Shown here piece by piece: positions 1-11,076 of a stretch of DNA of 64,000 nucleotides. How positions within the stretch are numbered: the first letter of the stretch is position 1; every line of letters begins with the position of its first letter. The notes under the pieces are model-generated. The model was not told where the DNA came from. It searched no databases and saw only the letters and a program-made list of their open reading frames with translations. Both the position numbers and the translations under genes were made by a program. Origin of the DNA: Salticus scenicus (lineage: Eukaryota > Arthropoda > Arachnida > Araneae > Salticidae); the NCBI GenBank assembly GCA_963930645.1, contig OZ005648.1, positions 153,270,535-153,334,534 on the forward strand. The letters run 5' to 3'.

Positions 1-865
1 AAAAATTTGAATATTAACAAAATGGTAAACACTTTGTGTTTTATCTCACTTATATAATTCGAAAAGAGGAAAATCCTTATTTATTCTTACTTATGTAATC
101 TAAATAAAATGAGGGGAGGATCAAACTTTTTTTCCCACGCGTACGCGGGAAGAAATAAACCATGTACTAATTAAAAAATAAATAAAAATTCATAAAGTTT
201 AAAAAGGAATTTCAAAAGAGGTGCAATTAGTTTTTATTGGAATTTTTCTTGTATACACAGCTAGGGTTACTACAAATAAAAATAAATAAATAAATATAAT
301 AATAATAATAAGTAGATTTCCCCTCTACTTATTCTAAATCAATTCATTTTCCTTTTAAAATATAAAATTTTAGTACTATATGTAAAATAATAATAATTAA
401 AAAAAAAAAAAAACTTACTTTAAGGTAAAAGAACAAAGTAGTAAAAATTGTAATAAATAGAAAACGCTTTATGTTTTATCTTACTTATATAATCCGAAAT
501 GGGGAAAATCATTATTTATCCTTAATTATAAAATCTTTACTTATATAATCAGGGAAAATCATTTCAGCAGTACAAATTTAAGTGTTAATTAATGAAAAAC
601 GCTTTGTGATTCATCTTACTTATAGAAGCAGAAATAAGAGAAATCCTTATTTATCCTTACTTATATAATCTAAATAAAACGGGGGGAAATTAAACCCTTT
701 TTCCCCTCGCGTATGCGGAAGGAGTTAAAATGATGTACTAATTAAAGAAAAATAAATATTCGTACAATTTAAAAAGGTGTGTAATTAGTTTTTACTGAAA
801 ATTTTCATTTCTACGCAGCTGGGGTTAATAATATTTTTTTTCTTTAAAAGCAGATTTTCCCTTAA
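1..865. repeat. local direct repeat, two main copies
   Basis: About 440 bp of AT-rich sequence occurs twice, roughly 1-420 and 440-865. Shared landmarks in order are a CTTTGTGTTTTATCT-type head, a TTATATAATC stretch, a short GC-rich island (ACGCGTACGCGGG at about 138; TCGCGTATGCGG at about 707) and a GTGYAATTAGTTTTTA tail. The head is duplicated again inside the second copy near 588. No coding potential is visible; the family is not recognised. Confidence 0.7.
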
Positions 866-1365
866 CCCTTTATCTACTGACGGTACTTTAAAGTACCATT
901 ACTTTTAAAAGAGTTTAAAATCAAATTTATAGACGAAATGTTAAAGATAATTATATGAAAGGAACACATGTACCTCACTTTAGTTTCACTACAAAGCATT
1001 AGACGATATATATAGCCATTTTTGTTCCATAAAGGATTTTATGGAGTGAACTTGCTGTTTTAGCTTGATATTTTTCGCGATCTTCATGTGTGTTATAATT
1101 AATTCCTATATCATTTTAAGAATATCCCACTAATCTTAGAAAAAATATGAGGAACATAAAAAGTAAATATTTCTTTACACTTTTTTGATGTCGAAATACT
1201 TTTTTCGACCTCTATGCACCAGTGGTACACTAAAATACCAAATTACAAAATTCTCATTAATTATACTTTGATGAGGTAGATACTGTGAATGATTTTTAAT
1301 GCATATATCTTCAAATAATGCTCTTTAGCAAATTAAAAAAGTATGTTTCAAACACGATTTTTGTC

Positions 1366-1641
1366 TTATTACTTACAAACTTTGAACAAACACCATAAAA
1401 TGCAATAAAGTCGCAACAATTGTTTCGGTTCGAAAAAACACACGACCCTTCATCAGGCGAATAAAGTAAGCACGAGTGCTGCAGTCAAAGCGGAACGCAC
1501 AAAAAAAAAAAAAAAAAAAAAACTGCAGCACTCGTGCTTACTTTATTCGCCTGATGAAGGGTCGTGTGTTTTTTCGAACCGAAACAATTGTTGCGAGTTT
1601 ATTGCATTTTATGGTGTTTGTTCAAAGTTTGTAAGTAATAA
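1366..1641. repeat. near-perfect 120-bp foldback (Penelope-like terminal unit?)
   Basis: Bases 1366-1485 are the reverse complement of 1522-1641 with, by eye, one substitution (AATAAAGTCGC against AATAAACTCGC on the same strand). The 36-bp spacer ends in an A tract. Each arm carries CTGATGAAGGGTCG and CGAACCGAAACAATTG, reminiscent of hammerhead motifs in Penelope-like retroelements. A diverged single copy of the same unit lies at 40295-40385 on the minus strand, so this is a dispersed family rather than a one-off palindrome. Confidence 0.75.
1545..1598 (+). ncRNA. hammerhead-ribozyme-like motif
   Basis: The order fits a type I hammerhead. Helix I is ATTCGC (1545-1550) with GCGAGT (1593-1598). 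The core CTGATGA is at 1551-1557. An imperfect helix II (GGTCG with CGAACC) closes a T-rich loop. GAA is at 1581-1583. A self-complementary ACAATTGT (1584-1591) stands where helix III should be, and T1592 falls at the expected cleavage position. Weak points are the missing G-C pair beside the core and a helix III without a loop, which would need a dimer. The mirror arm (minus strand, 1366-1485) keeps the core but loses one helix I pair. Confidence 0.35.
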
Positions 1642-1731
1642 TTTTTACAACGCCAGTTTTGTGGTGCTTTTTTATTACAATTTTTGTCTGTTTCAAAATG
1701 CAGTAGATAAAGGGTTTTAATCTAAATAAAT

Positions 1732-1880
1732 TTCCTTTTAAAATATAAAATTTTAGTATTATATGTAAAATATAATAATAATAAAAAAAATACTGCTCTA
1801 AGGTAAAAGAACAAAGTAGTAAAAATTTGAATATTAATAAATGGAAAACGCTTTGTGTTTCATCTTACTTATATAATCCG
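1732..1880 (+). repeat. third copy of the local direct repeat (partial)
   Basis: This stretch repeats about 349-500: the TTCCTTTTAAAATATAAAAT segment, then GGTAAAAGAACAAAGTAGT, then the CGCTTTGTGTTTCATCTTAC head. It resumes immediately after the TTAA element, which supports the element being an insertion into this repeat block. Confidence 0.7.
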
Positions 1881-2116
1881 ATCATCGAAAGAGGAGACTA
1901 CAAAAACCTATTTTTAAAACTATTTTAATAAGAGAAACTCAATCTCTTCGCCATTTTTCGAGCCTTCGAGGCCAAAAGTATCGGATGATTATGCAAAGAT
2001 TGCGAAAATATTTGACGGGAAGTCTCCGAATGCTTGATGAAAAATGTATATATATTACATTACATCCCGATGGCTTTAAAAATTGCTTTGGAAGATGCCA
2101 CTTTTGCATACATTTT

Positions 2117-3400
2117 GCCATATAGAAAGGTTTATGTCATCAAAAAGAAAATTTTTCATTAGCGGTATTTAATATTTTATATGTTTATGGTAAACTGATT
2201 TTGATTTTGCTGTTAAGGATATTTGATAACACACGCAACAGAATTAATGTTGTATTCATTTATAAATAGAAAAAAATATATATAGCTTCAAGAAATTTAT
2301 TTATCGAATTAAGATTTTACTACATTTACGTCGATAATACTGGGGAGAGTTGAGAAATATTGGAGAAGAACAGCCCAATACAGGGCAAGAGGTTTTGCTT
2401 TCGAAAGCTGGTAGATAAGAAGTGCTGGATACATTGCCATATAGAAAGGTTTATGTCATCAAAAAGAAAATTTTTCATTAGCGGTATTTAATATTTTATA
2501 TGTTTATGGTAAACTGATTTTGATTTTGCTGTTAAGGATATTTGATAACACACGCAACAGAATTAATGTTGTATTCATTTATATATAAAAAAAATATATA
2601 TATATATAGCTTCAAGAAATTTATTTATCGAATTAAGATTTTACTACATTTACGTCGATAATACTGGGGAGAGTTGAGAAATATTGGAGAAGAACAGCCC
2701 AATACAGGGCAAGAGGTTTTGCTTTCGAAAGCTGGTAGATAAGAAGTGCTGGATACATTGCCATATAGAAAGGTTTATGTCATCAAAAAGAAAATTTTTC
2801 ATTAGCGGTATTTAATATTTTATATGTTTATGGTAAACTGATTTTGATTTTGCTGTTAAGGATATTTGATAACATACGCAACAGAATTAATGTTGTATTC
2901 ATTTATAAATAGAAAAAATATATATATAGCTTCAAGAAATTTATTTATCGAATTAAGATTTTACTACATTTACGACGATAATACTGGCACGAGTTGAGAA
3001 ATATTGAAGAAGAACAGCCCCAACACAGGGCAAGAGGTTCTGCTTTCGAAGCTGGTAGATAAGAAGTGCTGGATACATTGCCATATAGAAAGGTTTATGT
3101 CATCAAAAAGAAAATTTTTCATTAGCGGTATTTAATATTTTATATGTTTATGGTAAACTGATTTTGATTTTGCTGTTAAGGATATTTGATAACATACGCA
3201 ACAGAATTAATGTTGTATTCATTTATAAATAGAAAATATATATATATATATATAGCTTCAAGAAATTTATTTATCGAATTAAGATTTTACTACATTTACG
3301 TCGATAATACTGGGGAGAGTTGAGAAATATTGGAGAAGAACAGCCCAATACAGGGCAAGAGGTTTTGCTTTCGAAAGCTGGTAGATAAAAAGTGCTGGAT
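2117..3400 (+). repeat. tandem repeat, four monomers of about 320 bp with a SINE-derived head
   Basis: Monomers start at 2117, 2436, 2760 and 3080 with GCCATATAGAAAGGTTTATG, giving periods of 319, 324 and 320 bp. Most length differences come from an internal (TA)n. Copies are almost identical, so the array is young or homogenised. The last about 60 bp of each monomer (from CAGGGCAAGAGG to GTGCTGGAT) matches the promoter-bearing head of the SINE seen at 59074-59302. No protein is encoded. Confidence 0.9.
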
Positions 3401-3475
3401 TCGAAACCAGATCATGATCGTCGGCATAACAATTCGGAATTTTTCGTGGTTTTCTCCGAAATTTATGTTAATACA
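3300..3475 (+). mobile_element. SINE relic at the end of the tandem array
   Basis: The fourth monomer does not restart but continues through GGATTCGAAACCAG (a B-box-like stretch), CGTCGGCATAACAATTCGGA and TTTTTCGTGGTTTTCTCC. These align in order with the SINE at 59074-59302 (GAGTTCGATCCCAG, CGTCGGCCTAGCCGTTCGGA, TTCTTCGTGGTTATCTCC). The SINE 3' end is lost into the following T-rich tract. Confidence 0.7.
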
Positions 3476-3520
3476 ACATGTTTGCGTGAAAATGCAGATA
3501 ATTTCTAAAATTATAAAAAC

Positions 3521-3539
3521 TTTTTTTTTTTTAATGTTA

Positions 3540-3576
<37 letters not shown>

Positions 3577-3586
3577 TATATATAAA
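3521..3586. repeat. poly(T) tracts followed by (TA)n
   Basis: Two T runs (12 and about 30 bases) separated by AATGTTAATA are followed by a short TA repeat. Open reading through this tract gives only F, I, Y and K and is not coding. Confidence 0.9.
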
Positions 3587-5622
3587 AAATAAATATACAA
3601 GCATGAAGTTTGGAGGAGGAGTTCATTCTACAATTATTTATTGACAATTTTAGTATTCCGTTAACATTCATAGTTTATAAATTAATAATTATATTTTTTT
3701 CAAAAGGTCCACAATGGAAGAAAAAGAAAAATGAATGAAGAAGAAAAATCTGGTATAATGCATGCTTCCAGTCCTCTAGTTCTTTTTTTTTTTTTTTCTA
3801 AAATCATTTAATTATTTTTTTCCCTTTATTTTTCCCAAATTTTTAATAAAAATTAGAAATAAACAGTTAATATCAATTTACAAATAATTCCTGATGTCAA
3901 AGTAATATAAAAACCGACTAATGATTTAGAAATGAATATGCCATCCACATTTTATGTTTACGTGTTCATTTGTTTAACAGTTATGCACAAAAGTATAAAA
4001 GAAAAAGAAATGAAAAAGAAAATAGTTTGTTATATAAACTTTGGAAATAAGTTCAGAAACAGACAGAATCAAATATTAAGGAAAAGTAATTAAAATCGAA
4101 GAACTTTATAAGTAAAAATTAAGAAAGATAATGAGAAAACTACACTTGTCTTTTGATAGTTAAACTCGACGATAAAACTGCCACTGCTCAAATAAGAACA
4201 CTGAATAAATAATACTCTTAAATATTATGACGATGATATAAATAATAAAAATAAAAATTAACGTTGAAGCAAGGATTTAAAAAGAGGAAAGCTAGAGAGC
4301 CGCATCATTTAGCCCTCGATTAATTTAAATTTCTCTCTTATCTGCTTAATTCGACACCCCATTTCCATTAGACTTGAAATCGATCTTAACATTTATCACA
4401 CGTTACTATTCCCAACTCTTCACCAAGATAGAAAACTTCTTAACTTTGATTATCTTTCGCAAGAAAATATTTCTGAAAACTTTTCGTCGCGATGATAAAG
4501 ATCAACAATGCATTAGAGATTCTGTTTCAGAATTCTGAATTAAATTCTTTCACCATCTCCTACAGCCCCCGTCTCCCCATGCCCGCATACACACCTCCCA
4601 CCTCTCATACTTGATAAAATCCACAAATTCGCGAGAAAGGGAAAAGGCTACAATCTATTCAGCAGATACGATAGTGAGCGAGCCCAATGCCCATTATGTA
4701 TTCACTCTGTATTTTCAATTCAGACGCCAACCGTCTTTCGTTCTTGACCCAAAAGAACGTCATAAAGATTTCTTCTCCGAACATTTTTTTTTTTTTTTTT
4801 CTATCTATCTCTCTCTCTTTTCAACTTCTCGCTTCTCAATCGGATTGATTTCATAACGAGATGTAAAATATGAAACAAACTTTTATCTGACCAGAATATT
4901 TATTGACTGATAAAGACTGAAAATGTTTGGTCGAGTTAAGAATATATATATATTTAAAAAAAAAAGAAAAGAAACAAAGAATAGAATAGAGGGAAAAAGT
5001 TAATGACGAATGTAGTTTATGCATGTTGAAGACGAGAACTGTAAATCAGAATAAGGAATTAAATTTTTATATGAATGAGATTCATATTCTTTGAATTTTC
5101 ATTAAGATTATATAAATTGATAAAGTTAATTCTCATCAAATGCTAGCTTTGTAGTGTATGATTCACACTAAGTTGTAATGTAATTTTCGGGTAGGACAGA
5201 TACACTTATTTTACACCAGAAACTTTATTTAAATTTCTAATATAAAAAGGCATTTTTTCCCGTTTCCCCCAGGTCGTTTTTCGTCATTAATTTGCAATGA
5301 TTATTTTCGGGTAACCCGTTTCACTATATGGACTTTTTTCTTTGCAATAATATAGTTTTTAACTTATTAATTACATTTATTTAAAAAAAAAATAACATCT
5401 AATATACAAATAAAAGTTTTCAACGTACAAGTAATTAATTAAACAAATTGTAATAGTTATTTCGCACTATGATATTCTTTAAAGCGATTTTGTTAGCTCT
5501 TCTTTATTCGCTATCAATATTAACTCGCCCCACAATTTCTATGACGAAAAATGTCGTCATGTCCATTGGAGATCTCTTCCTGGTATACCATATCCAGTTA
5601 GCAAATTAAATAAGTTAATGCT
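3587..5622. other. AT-rich unique sequence, no gene seen
   Basis: About 2 kb without a recognised repeat. The part from 4270 to 4860 is less AT-rich and pyrimidine-skewed (CT-rich around 4550-4610), with a T15 run near 4785. A short open frame beginning at 4611 (81 codons) runs through that poly(T) and is not credible. Nothing else stands out. Confidence 0.5.
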
Positions 5623-5624
5623 TA

Positions 5625-5836
5625 CAGTCGGCAGCAAAATTAATCGAGGGCTAGAAATAATTCCTGTATAAAAAATGTACACTTACTGCTGTTTTGTTAA
5701 ATAAATCTTTGTCGAGTCATGTTCTTAGTCAGTCTAAGAACACGATTAGACAAGGATTTATTTAGCGAAACAGTATTAAGTGTACTTTTTTACATAGGAA
5801 TAATTGCTAGCGATCGAATATTTTTTCTGCCGACTG
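5625..5836. mobile_element. Tc1/mariner-type foldback MITE, copy 1
   Basis: The sequence is 212 bp flanked by TA on both sides (5623-5624, 5837-5838). Its ends are inverted repeats beginning CAGTCGGCAG, and nearly the whole length folds: the left arm is complementary to the right arm down to a centre at GTTCTTAGTCAGTCTAAGAAC. TA target duplication and CAGT-type termini are typical of Tc1/mariner. It has no coding capacity. A related 5'-truncated copy is at 43552-43748. Confidence 0.85.
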
Positions 5837-6016
5837 TAGAATCATTTAGAATTTCATTCCATTTAGAATACATAAATTCCATTTATTAATGTTCCAGAGG
5901 AACGCCAAAAGTGATTTAATTCTTCCCGCGCATTTAAGGGTTAAAAAGATAATAAGATTCTCTAGATATGTTAATTATTCTGTTTGTAATTGTAACAGGG
6001 CAACTGTATGCACGTG

Positions 6017-6181
6017 CAGTGCTGTCAGACTTTTTTATTCAATAGTCACCAATAATTTTGAGAAGTGATATTTGATGTACATAACAGACGATTAATCTTC
6101 GTCGAAGTGATTAGGCAACTGTTACATTTAAAATTTAGCGGTGGATACTGAATAAAAATGTCGCAAAATCTGGCAACTCTG
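6017..6181 (+). mobile_element. hAT-type MITE, CAGTGTTGCC family
   Basis: Ends CAGTGCTGTCAGAC and its approximate complement TCTGGCAACTCTG enclose a core containing TTATTCAATAGTCACCAATA. The flanking octamers TGCACGTG (6009-6016) and TGCGCATG (6182-6189) look like an 8-bp target duplication with two later changes. Family members are also at 9654, 24644, 33369, 43749 and, more diverged, 15834. Confidence 0.8.
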
Positions 6182-6189
6182 TGCGCATG

Positions 6190-6360
6190 TCATAGACAGC
6201 GAGTTTCGATGTGATAATATGATTCGCTTTGTCACCTCATACGGGCCATACCTAGTCTAGCAAGTCGACGTACGACTGTAAAGACAAAGTTGTCATGCTA
6301 CATGTATCTAAGGACCGCTAACGATTAAACTCCATGGCCCACGCTAAATTGAAAGGAACC
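6190..6360. other. short stretch of higher complexity, function unknown
   Basis: This segment is richer in GC and CpG than its surroundings, with CAAGTCGACGTACGACTGTA containing the small hairpin GTCG/CGAC. No frame, RNA fold or repeat family is recognised. It could be an old element or conserved non-coding DNA. Confidence 0.25.
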
Positions 6361-6460
6361 CAAAATATTTTTCGTGTGATTTTTAGCTAATGATTAATAC
6401 TGATTAAGGATCGAAATAATTTACAGTCGCTTAACCGTTTTTCTGCCGTGGATCTATTTT

Positions 6461-6493
<33 letters not shown>

Positions 6494-8367
6494 GAGTTTG
6501 AAAGAATACAATTATGATGCGTAATTAATTTTAACTACATTCCAGGCTCGATTTTGTTTCTTATACCATGTTTTCTACGTGAGATATTGCAAAACGGGTA
6601 TTTTTAGAAAAAGAAAACCTTACGGCAGCGAATAAAAATTTGATGATGGATTGCAGATACGATATATACAGGAAAAACCGACATAAAAACTAGGTTTATA
6701 ATAACTATTATTTACAAAAAACGAAATTTATTTTCATAGTACTGTTTTTCAAATTGACATTCACATACCTTATTTTTAATTACACCAGGGGTGAATATTT
6801 TTCGCGTATTAGGCAGAACTGTTTTCATTTAGAAACATTTATTGTATTTTTGCATTAATATTTTTACGATTAAATGAACAGAAATTATTTTTAAAAAATA
6901 CTGGAGTTTCGTTTAATTATGGAACTCTTTCACTCCTGAATTCCATCATGAACAACCACATAATTTTACATTAAAAAAAAATATAACACAGGAATTTATT
7001 TTCCTATTACTGTTTATAAACTGATATTCGCACATCTAAGTTTACTGTAATACACATACAGTTTTAATTTTGCCACAAATAAAAACATGCTTTTATTTAT
7101 TTTTTTATTTATTTTTTTTTCCCCAAAATAAATTATTGAAACCATCAGCACCATGTTTTTGCAAATTTAGGAAATTTTTACTGTTTACAAAAGTATAACA
7201 CCATTTAAGAACTTATACCTTGCATTGAAATTAATACATACTACCCACGAAATGTAACGTTAAAAAAGAATTTGCTTTAAACTTGGGAAAAATGAATAAG
7301 TAAAAATAAATAAATAAATAAATAAAAATTAAATAAATACATGTATAATCTCATGAAAGTTTAATGCCCAAGGGCTGGTTGGTTGATTGGATTTTGCATC
7401 GCACTAGTGCTGCGCAACGGGCAATTTTAATGTCAAGAGGGGAAAAAAAAACTAATTTAATATAAATTAACGTTAATCAAATTTTCAGTAGTCTAAAATA
7501 AATTCGGATAATTTCAGAGAATATTAAAAATATATGTACCAGTTATTTTGGAACACTTATTTTTGTGAATTTATTCTGTTCAGATAAGCTTCAATTTTTT
7601 AAGAAATATTTCATTATTTCAGATTCTAAAAAATAAACTGCATGGGGTATTCGGATAATTTCAACAAAATACTGTCGATTTATCTGAAAATTAATAGCGA
7701 CAGGACTTCAATCGGATATTTACTGCCACACACGATTTTTGGTTTATTCATATGCAAACTCATTTGAACCAGAATCTATAGCAAAAATGTAGAATAATTA
7801 AACAGAACATTAGATCTTAATGATCGTCTTAATATTCGATTGTGGACAGAAAGCTTTGCGTTTTTAAACAACCAATCATAATAATAATAAAAGACGGGAA
7901 AACTTTTTCATATGAAAAACAGGAAATAATAATAATAATAATAATAATTAATGACTTATAAATATTTATCAATGGAAACAATTCATGTGAAACAGCATTA
8001 CATATTTTTTTTTTCTTCTTAAAACAACACCATTTAAACATCTATTGGATATAATCCAATTGCCGAGGAAGATAATGATATATATAAAATAATAATAATA
8101 AAAAGAATTATTATACTTTAAGTTTTATTGTAGAGAATAGTTAAGGATTGAAATTTCGATATATAATCTATAAAAGAAAGAACAAATCACAGGCCATTAT
8201 ATTGACAGCCACTCTTTATATCGCTTCAAAGCCTCTCTAACAATACCTCAACAAAATAATGGGGGAGGACGGAAAAAAGAAAAGTTCTTTAAAAACAATT
8301 ATTTTGAGAAACCATACATAACTTCCAATCTCACAAACAAAAAAAGAAAAAAATGATGAATATAAAT
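6361..8367. other. AT-rich filler, no gene seen
   Basis: The stretch contains a T30-class run (6466-6493), (AATA)n near 7305-7340 and (AAT)n near 7925-7950. Around 7375-7440, a GGTTGGTTGATTGG run next to CATCGCACTAGTGCTGCGC may be a decayed reverse-strand SINE end, but the match is too weak to call. Confidence 0.45.
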
Positions 8368-8370
8368 TAA

Positions 8371-8610
8371 CCACCATCAAAGATTTACAAAGAAGAAAAG
8401 GGTAGAGGAATATTCAATGCAGCGTCAAGATGCACTCTAAAACTCTCAGATGAGGCTCCAGACATACATGAGAACAGGTTGCACAATAATTTTCAACTTC
8501 CTGGCACTTCTGCTGTCGAATCTATCATTACAAATCTGGTACTTAACAACCAGACACTTTCGCAGATGAAGAGGCAATTTAATGAAGAAAACAATACAAA
8601 CACGCATTGA
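8371..8610 (+). other. exon-like open frame of 79 codons, unrecognised
   Basis: The frame is open from a TAA (8368-8370) to a TGA (8608-8610) and translates to a mixed, not low-complexity, peptide. It contains segments such as RCTLKLSDEAPDIHE and NFQLPGTSAVESIITNLVL, then a charged Q/N-rich end. It lacks an early Met, so it could only be an internal or terminal exon or a decayed gene fragment. No AG acceptor with a clear polypyrimidine tract precedes it. The minus strand is open over the same stretch (8446-8751), which weakens both. I do not recognise a family. Confidence 0.2.
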
Positions 8611-9645
8611 AAAAATAAATACTGTATGGAAATCTAAGTGAGGCTGGCGGACATGCAGTCGATCATTATGAAAAAAAGTCTTGAAGAAATGGCGTCGGTA
8701 AATTAAGTCGTTTTCTACACTAAAATAAATCAATTGTGTGCATTCAGACAAATGTGAAACTTGTTATATAAATCAATGAAAATTTATTCAAAACTTAATC
8801 GCTCGATAAATCAAAATAATATAAATATTTTTCAATTAAATATATTGTTTATAAATTACTTTAAATTGTAATTTAAACCAAAAATAAAATTTTAAAATAT
8901 CTTATTGAAGTGTTTCTTTTCAAAAGATTTATATAACATTTTTCAGTAGAACTAAAACATGAAAAAATTAAATTAACAAATGCCATGAAATGCCGTAGAA
9001 TCTACTAAATAATGGCAAAATATTAAGATCTTGAGTAGTTAACTTAACTGAAATTTATAGCACATTGATTGCAGGTTACTAGAGTTACTGAATCCGAAAT
9101 TTATTATTTAAATTAATTTTTAATAGCTTATGAATGTTAACACGCATTGAATTTTGTTGTTGCATTACCAATTTTTGCTTTTTCCTTGGTAACGCGCTTT
9201 TCTACTAGTTTAGATTCCTCCACCCCACCCTAAAATGTGACATGCGTTTAGTGGTACGCAAACAAAATAACTGTGTATTTATTATTGAAACAAAAATCAA
9301 TACTTTTGCTAAACAAATAAAATATATGATAGAAAATTTCTGCATGTAGAAAATTGATTTTTACTAATTATAGTAACGTTAAAGTTTTATAAACAGCAAC
9401 TGAAAAAAAAAGAAAAAAAAATGAAAAGAAACACCTCGTGAACAGATATTTAGTCTCCCCCCCCCTCCCCCAATTTTAACTCGATTTTAATTGATACAAT
9501 TTTCTACTACTAAAGTAAAACTAACACTTTTGTATTTGTTCCCTATGGAGAGTTTTGCTACGAGCGAAGTGTATGTGCAGAAAAACGGATTTACAGTCAA
9601 AATAAACTTTAACCTTTTGGCGGCCCTAACGCACTAAATGTGAAA
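8611..9645. other. AT-rich filler, no gene seen
   Basis: No recognised repeat apart from A-rich runs near 9403-9425 and a C-rich run near 9456-9471. Bases 9541-9615 (GCTACGAGCGAAGTG through TTTACAGTCAAAATAAAC) are loosely similar to 11725-11785, suggesting an old dispersed repeat. Confidence 0.4.
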
Positions 9646-9653
9646 GTCCCCTG

Positions 9654-9823
9654 CAGTGTTGCCAGATCTGGCAGATTTTTCATTCGATAATCACCAATAA
9701 TTTTGAGATGTGATATTTGATATACATAATAGACTATCAATCTTCGAAGTGATTAGGCAAACGTTGCAATTAAAAATTATTAGTGATTATTGAATAAAAA
9801 ATCCGCGAAATCTGGCAATACTA
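9654..9823 (+). mobile_element. hAT-type MITE with perfect 8-bp target duplication
   Basis: This is a 170-bp element with ends CAGTGTTGCCAGATCTGGC and TCTGGCAATACTA. The identical octamer GTCCCCTG flanks it at 9646-9653 and 9824-9831. An 8-bp duplication and CAG-type ends are characteristic of hAT elements. It is the best-preserved member of the family in this window and defines its boundaries. There is no coding capacity. Confidence 0.92.
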
Positions 9824-10516
9824 GTCCCCTGCCACCCTAAACGCTGTAAAATGCTCGTGTTGCAGTCTCATTAAATCTATTAAAAGGCAACAACCAGAAA
9901 AACTGAAAAGATTTTTTTTTTTTTTAAGTAAGAAGAAGAAAGAATTATAACTCTATCTGTAATAATTTAAATGTCCCAATTTTTTCCGAAAAGAAACAAT
10001 GCTTTTTGTTATACCTACATAAACATTTAATAAATTGTCTGAGGAATGCGTACTTTTACGGATTTTTTTATATTTCTGCACTCTTTTTATCGTCTTCTCT
10101 CTACCATAATAACTGTAATTAACTGTAAGAGAAAATTATATACATAAATTTATATCTTATTTATCACGTGTGTTGTATTTGCATATTTATTTGTATCATG
10201 ATATAAATTTGCCCATTCATTTATATCTTGATTGTAATATACACTTTGGTACAGAAGTTACTAATGATCTGAAATGGGCGGTTGAAATTATGTAAACATC
10301 TACAGGCAATGTGTTAACGTAAATATACTTAAATAAGAAGTTTATTCCGGTATGAGTATTGGATATCATTATAGTAAAAAAAAAAAAAAAAAAAAAAAGC
10401 AAATCTTTCATGCTTGAAAAAAATGCAGCCCATTTACAGCGGAGATGTGAAGATAAGTAAGACCGCTAATGGTACAACATAGAAATATCATTATAAACCT
10501 CATGTTAACCACTTAA

Positions 10517-10740
10517 CCCTTTGCGGCGCAAGACAATTCGGATCATTTAAATTATACTGCCGCCGGAATTCATGAACAAAATTAAACTAAAAGAAATTTT
10601 AAAATTTTAAGGTTAAAAAAACCGGCCTCTTCTGATATGTTATAAACATAAATTTTTGCTAAAAAAATTCCGGGATGAATTTTTGCAGCTGGATCTTAAA
10701 TTTTGCGTCCTCACAGCGAGGACAGCGCGCGTTAAGGGGT
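10517..10740. mobile_element. TTAA-flanked MITE (piggyBac-like)
   Basis: TTAA at 10513-10516 and 10741-10744 flanks a 224-bp element starting CCCTTTGCGGCGC and ending GCGCGCGTTAAGGGG, imperfect inverted repeats. TTAA duplication and CCC ends fit piggyBac-type elements. A more diverged relative lies about 160 bp downstream (10899-11076) in the same orientation. Confidence 0.85.
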
Positions 10741-10898
10741 TAAGAAACAGCATTACAGAATTACTCATTACGCAATGTATACATATTCTTTAATTTTTTT
10801 CTTCTGTTCTGTATTTTTCTACTTCAAAAAGATGACATCTTAGTGAAATTTTCTCCAATATATTATTACGAATAAACAGGCAGAAAAATACCCTTTAA

Positions 10899-10966
10899 CC
10901 CTTTGAAGAGCAAGGAAATTTTCTGATCTAAAATCAAAAGGAAGTTCTTCCTCTAAGTTGTAAAAG

Positions 10967-11005
<39 letters not shown>

Positions 11006-11076
11006 CCGAGGACAGTTTTTGCAATTGGAAATTAAAATTTGCGTTTGCACTATGAAAACGGCATCCTTAAAAGAGT
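10899..11076. mobile_element. TTAA-flanked MITE, diverged relative
   Basis: It begins CCCTTTGAAGAGC after TTAA (10895-10898) and ends before TTAA (11077-11080). The inner right part (TTTTTGCAATTGGAAATTAAAATTTGCG) aligns with TTTTTGCAGCTGGATCTTAAATTTTGCG of the element at 10517-10740. A (TA)n tract has expanded inside it at 10971-11003. Confidence 0.6.
10971..11003. repeat. (TA)n microsatellite
   Basis: An uninterrupted TA tract inside the TTAA MITE. It differs from the related copy at 10517, so it expanded after insertion. Confidence 0.95.

Larger units (their letters stand above)
866..1716. mobile_element. TTAA-flanked inverted-repeat element (piggyBac-like, non-autonomous)
   Basis: The left end reads TTAA (862-865) then CCCTTTATCTACTG, and the right end is its inverted complement CAGTAGATAAAGGG (1701-1714) followed by TTTTAA. 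TTAA targets and termini starting CCC are typical of piggyBac-type elements; the extra TT on the right is odd. It interrupts the direct repeat, whose related copy around 310-350 lacks it. No transposase frame is seen. It contains the 16-bp palindrome GGTACTTTAAAGTACC (882-897) and the large foldback at 1366-1641. Confidence 0.55.

Noticed and set aside
1366..1641. Palindrome as a purely artificial assembly fold-back
   Set aside because: Not excluded, but the diverged relative at 40295-40385 shows that the unit is a genuine genomic repeat.
2117..3400. CRISPR-like regular spacing of repeats
   Set aside because: Units of about 320 bp are contiguous and nearly identical; there are no short repeats with unique spacers, and the genome is eukaryotic.
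5920..5944. CCGCGCATTTAAGGG before TTAA as another TTAA element
   Set aside because: It resembles a right end, but no left end with TTAA and complementary sequence was found upstream.
7370..7440. Reverse-strand SINE with GGTTGGTTG tail
   Set aside because: Only the tail-like repeat and a weak palindromic stretch match; no body of the SINE is recognisable.
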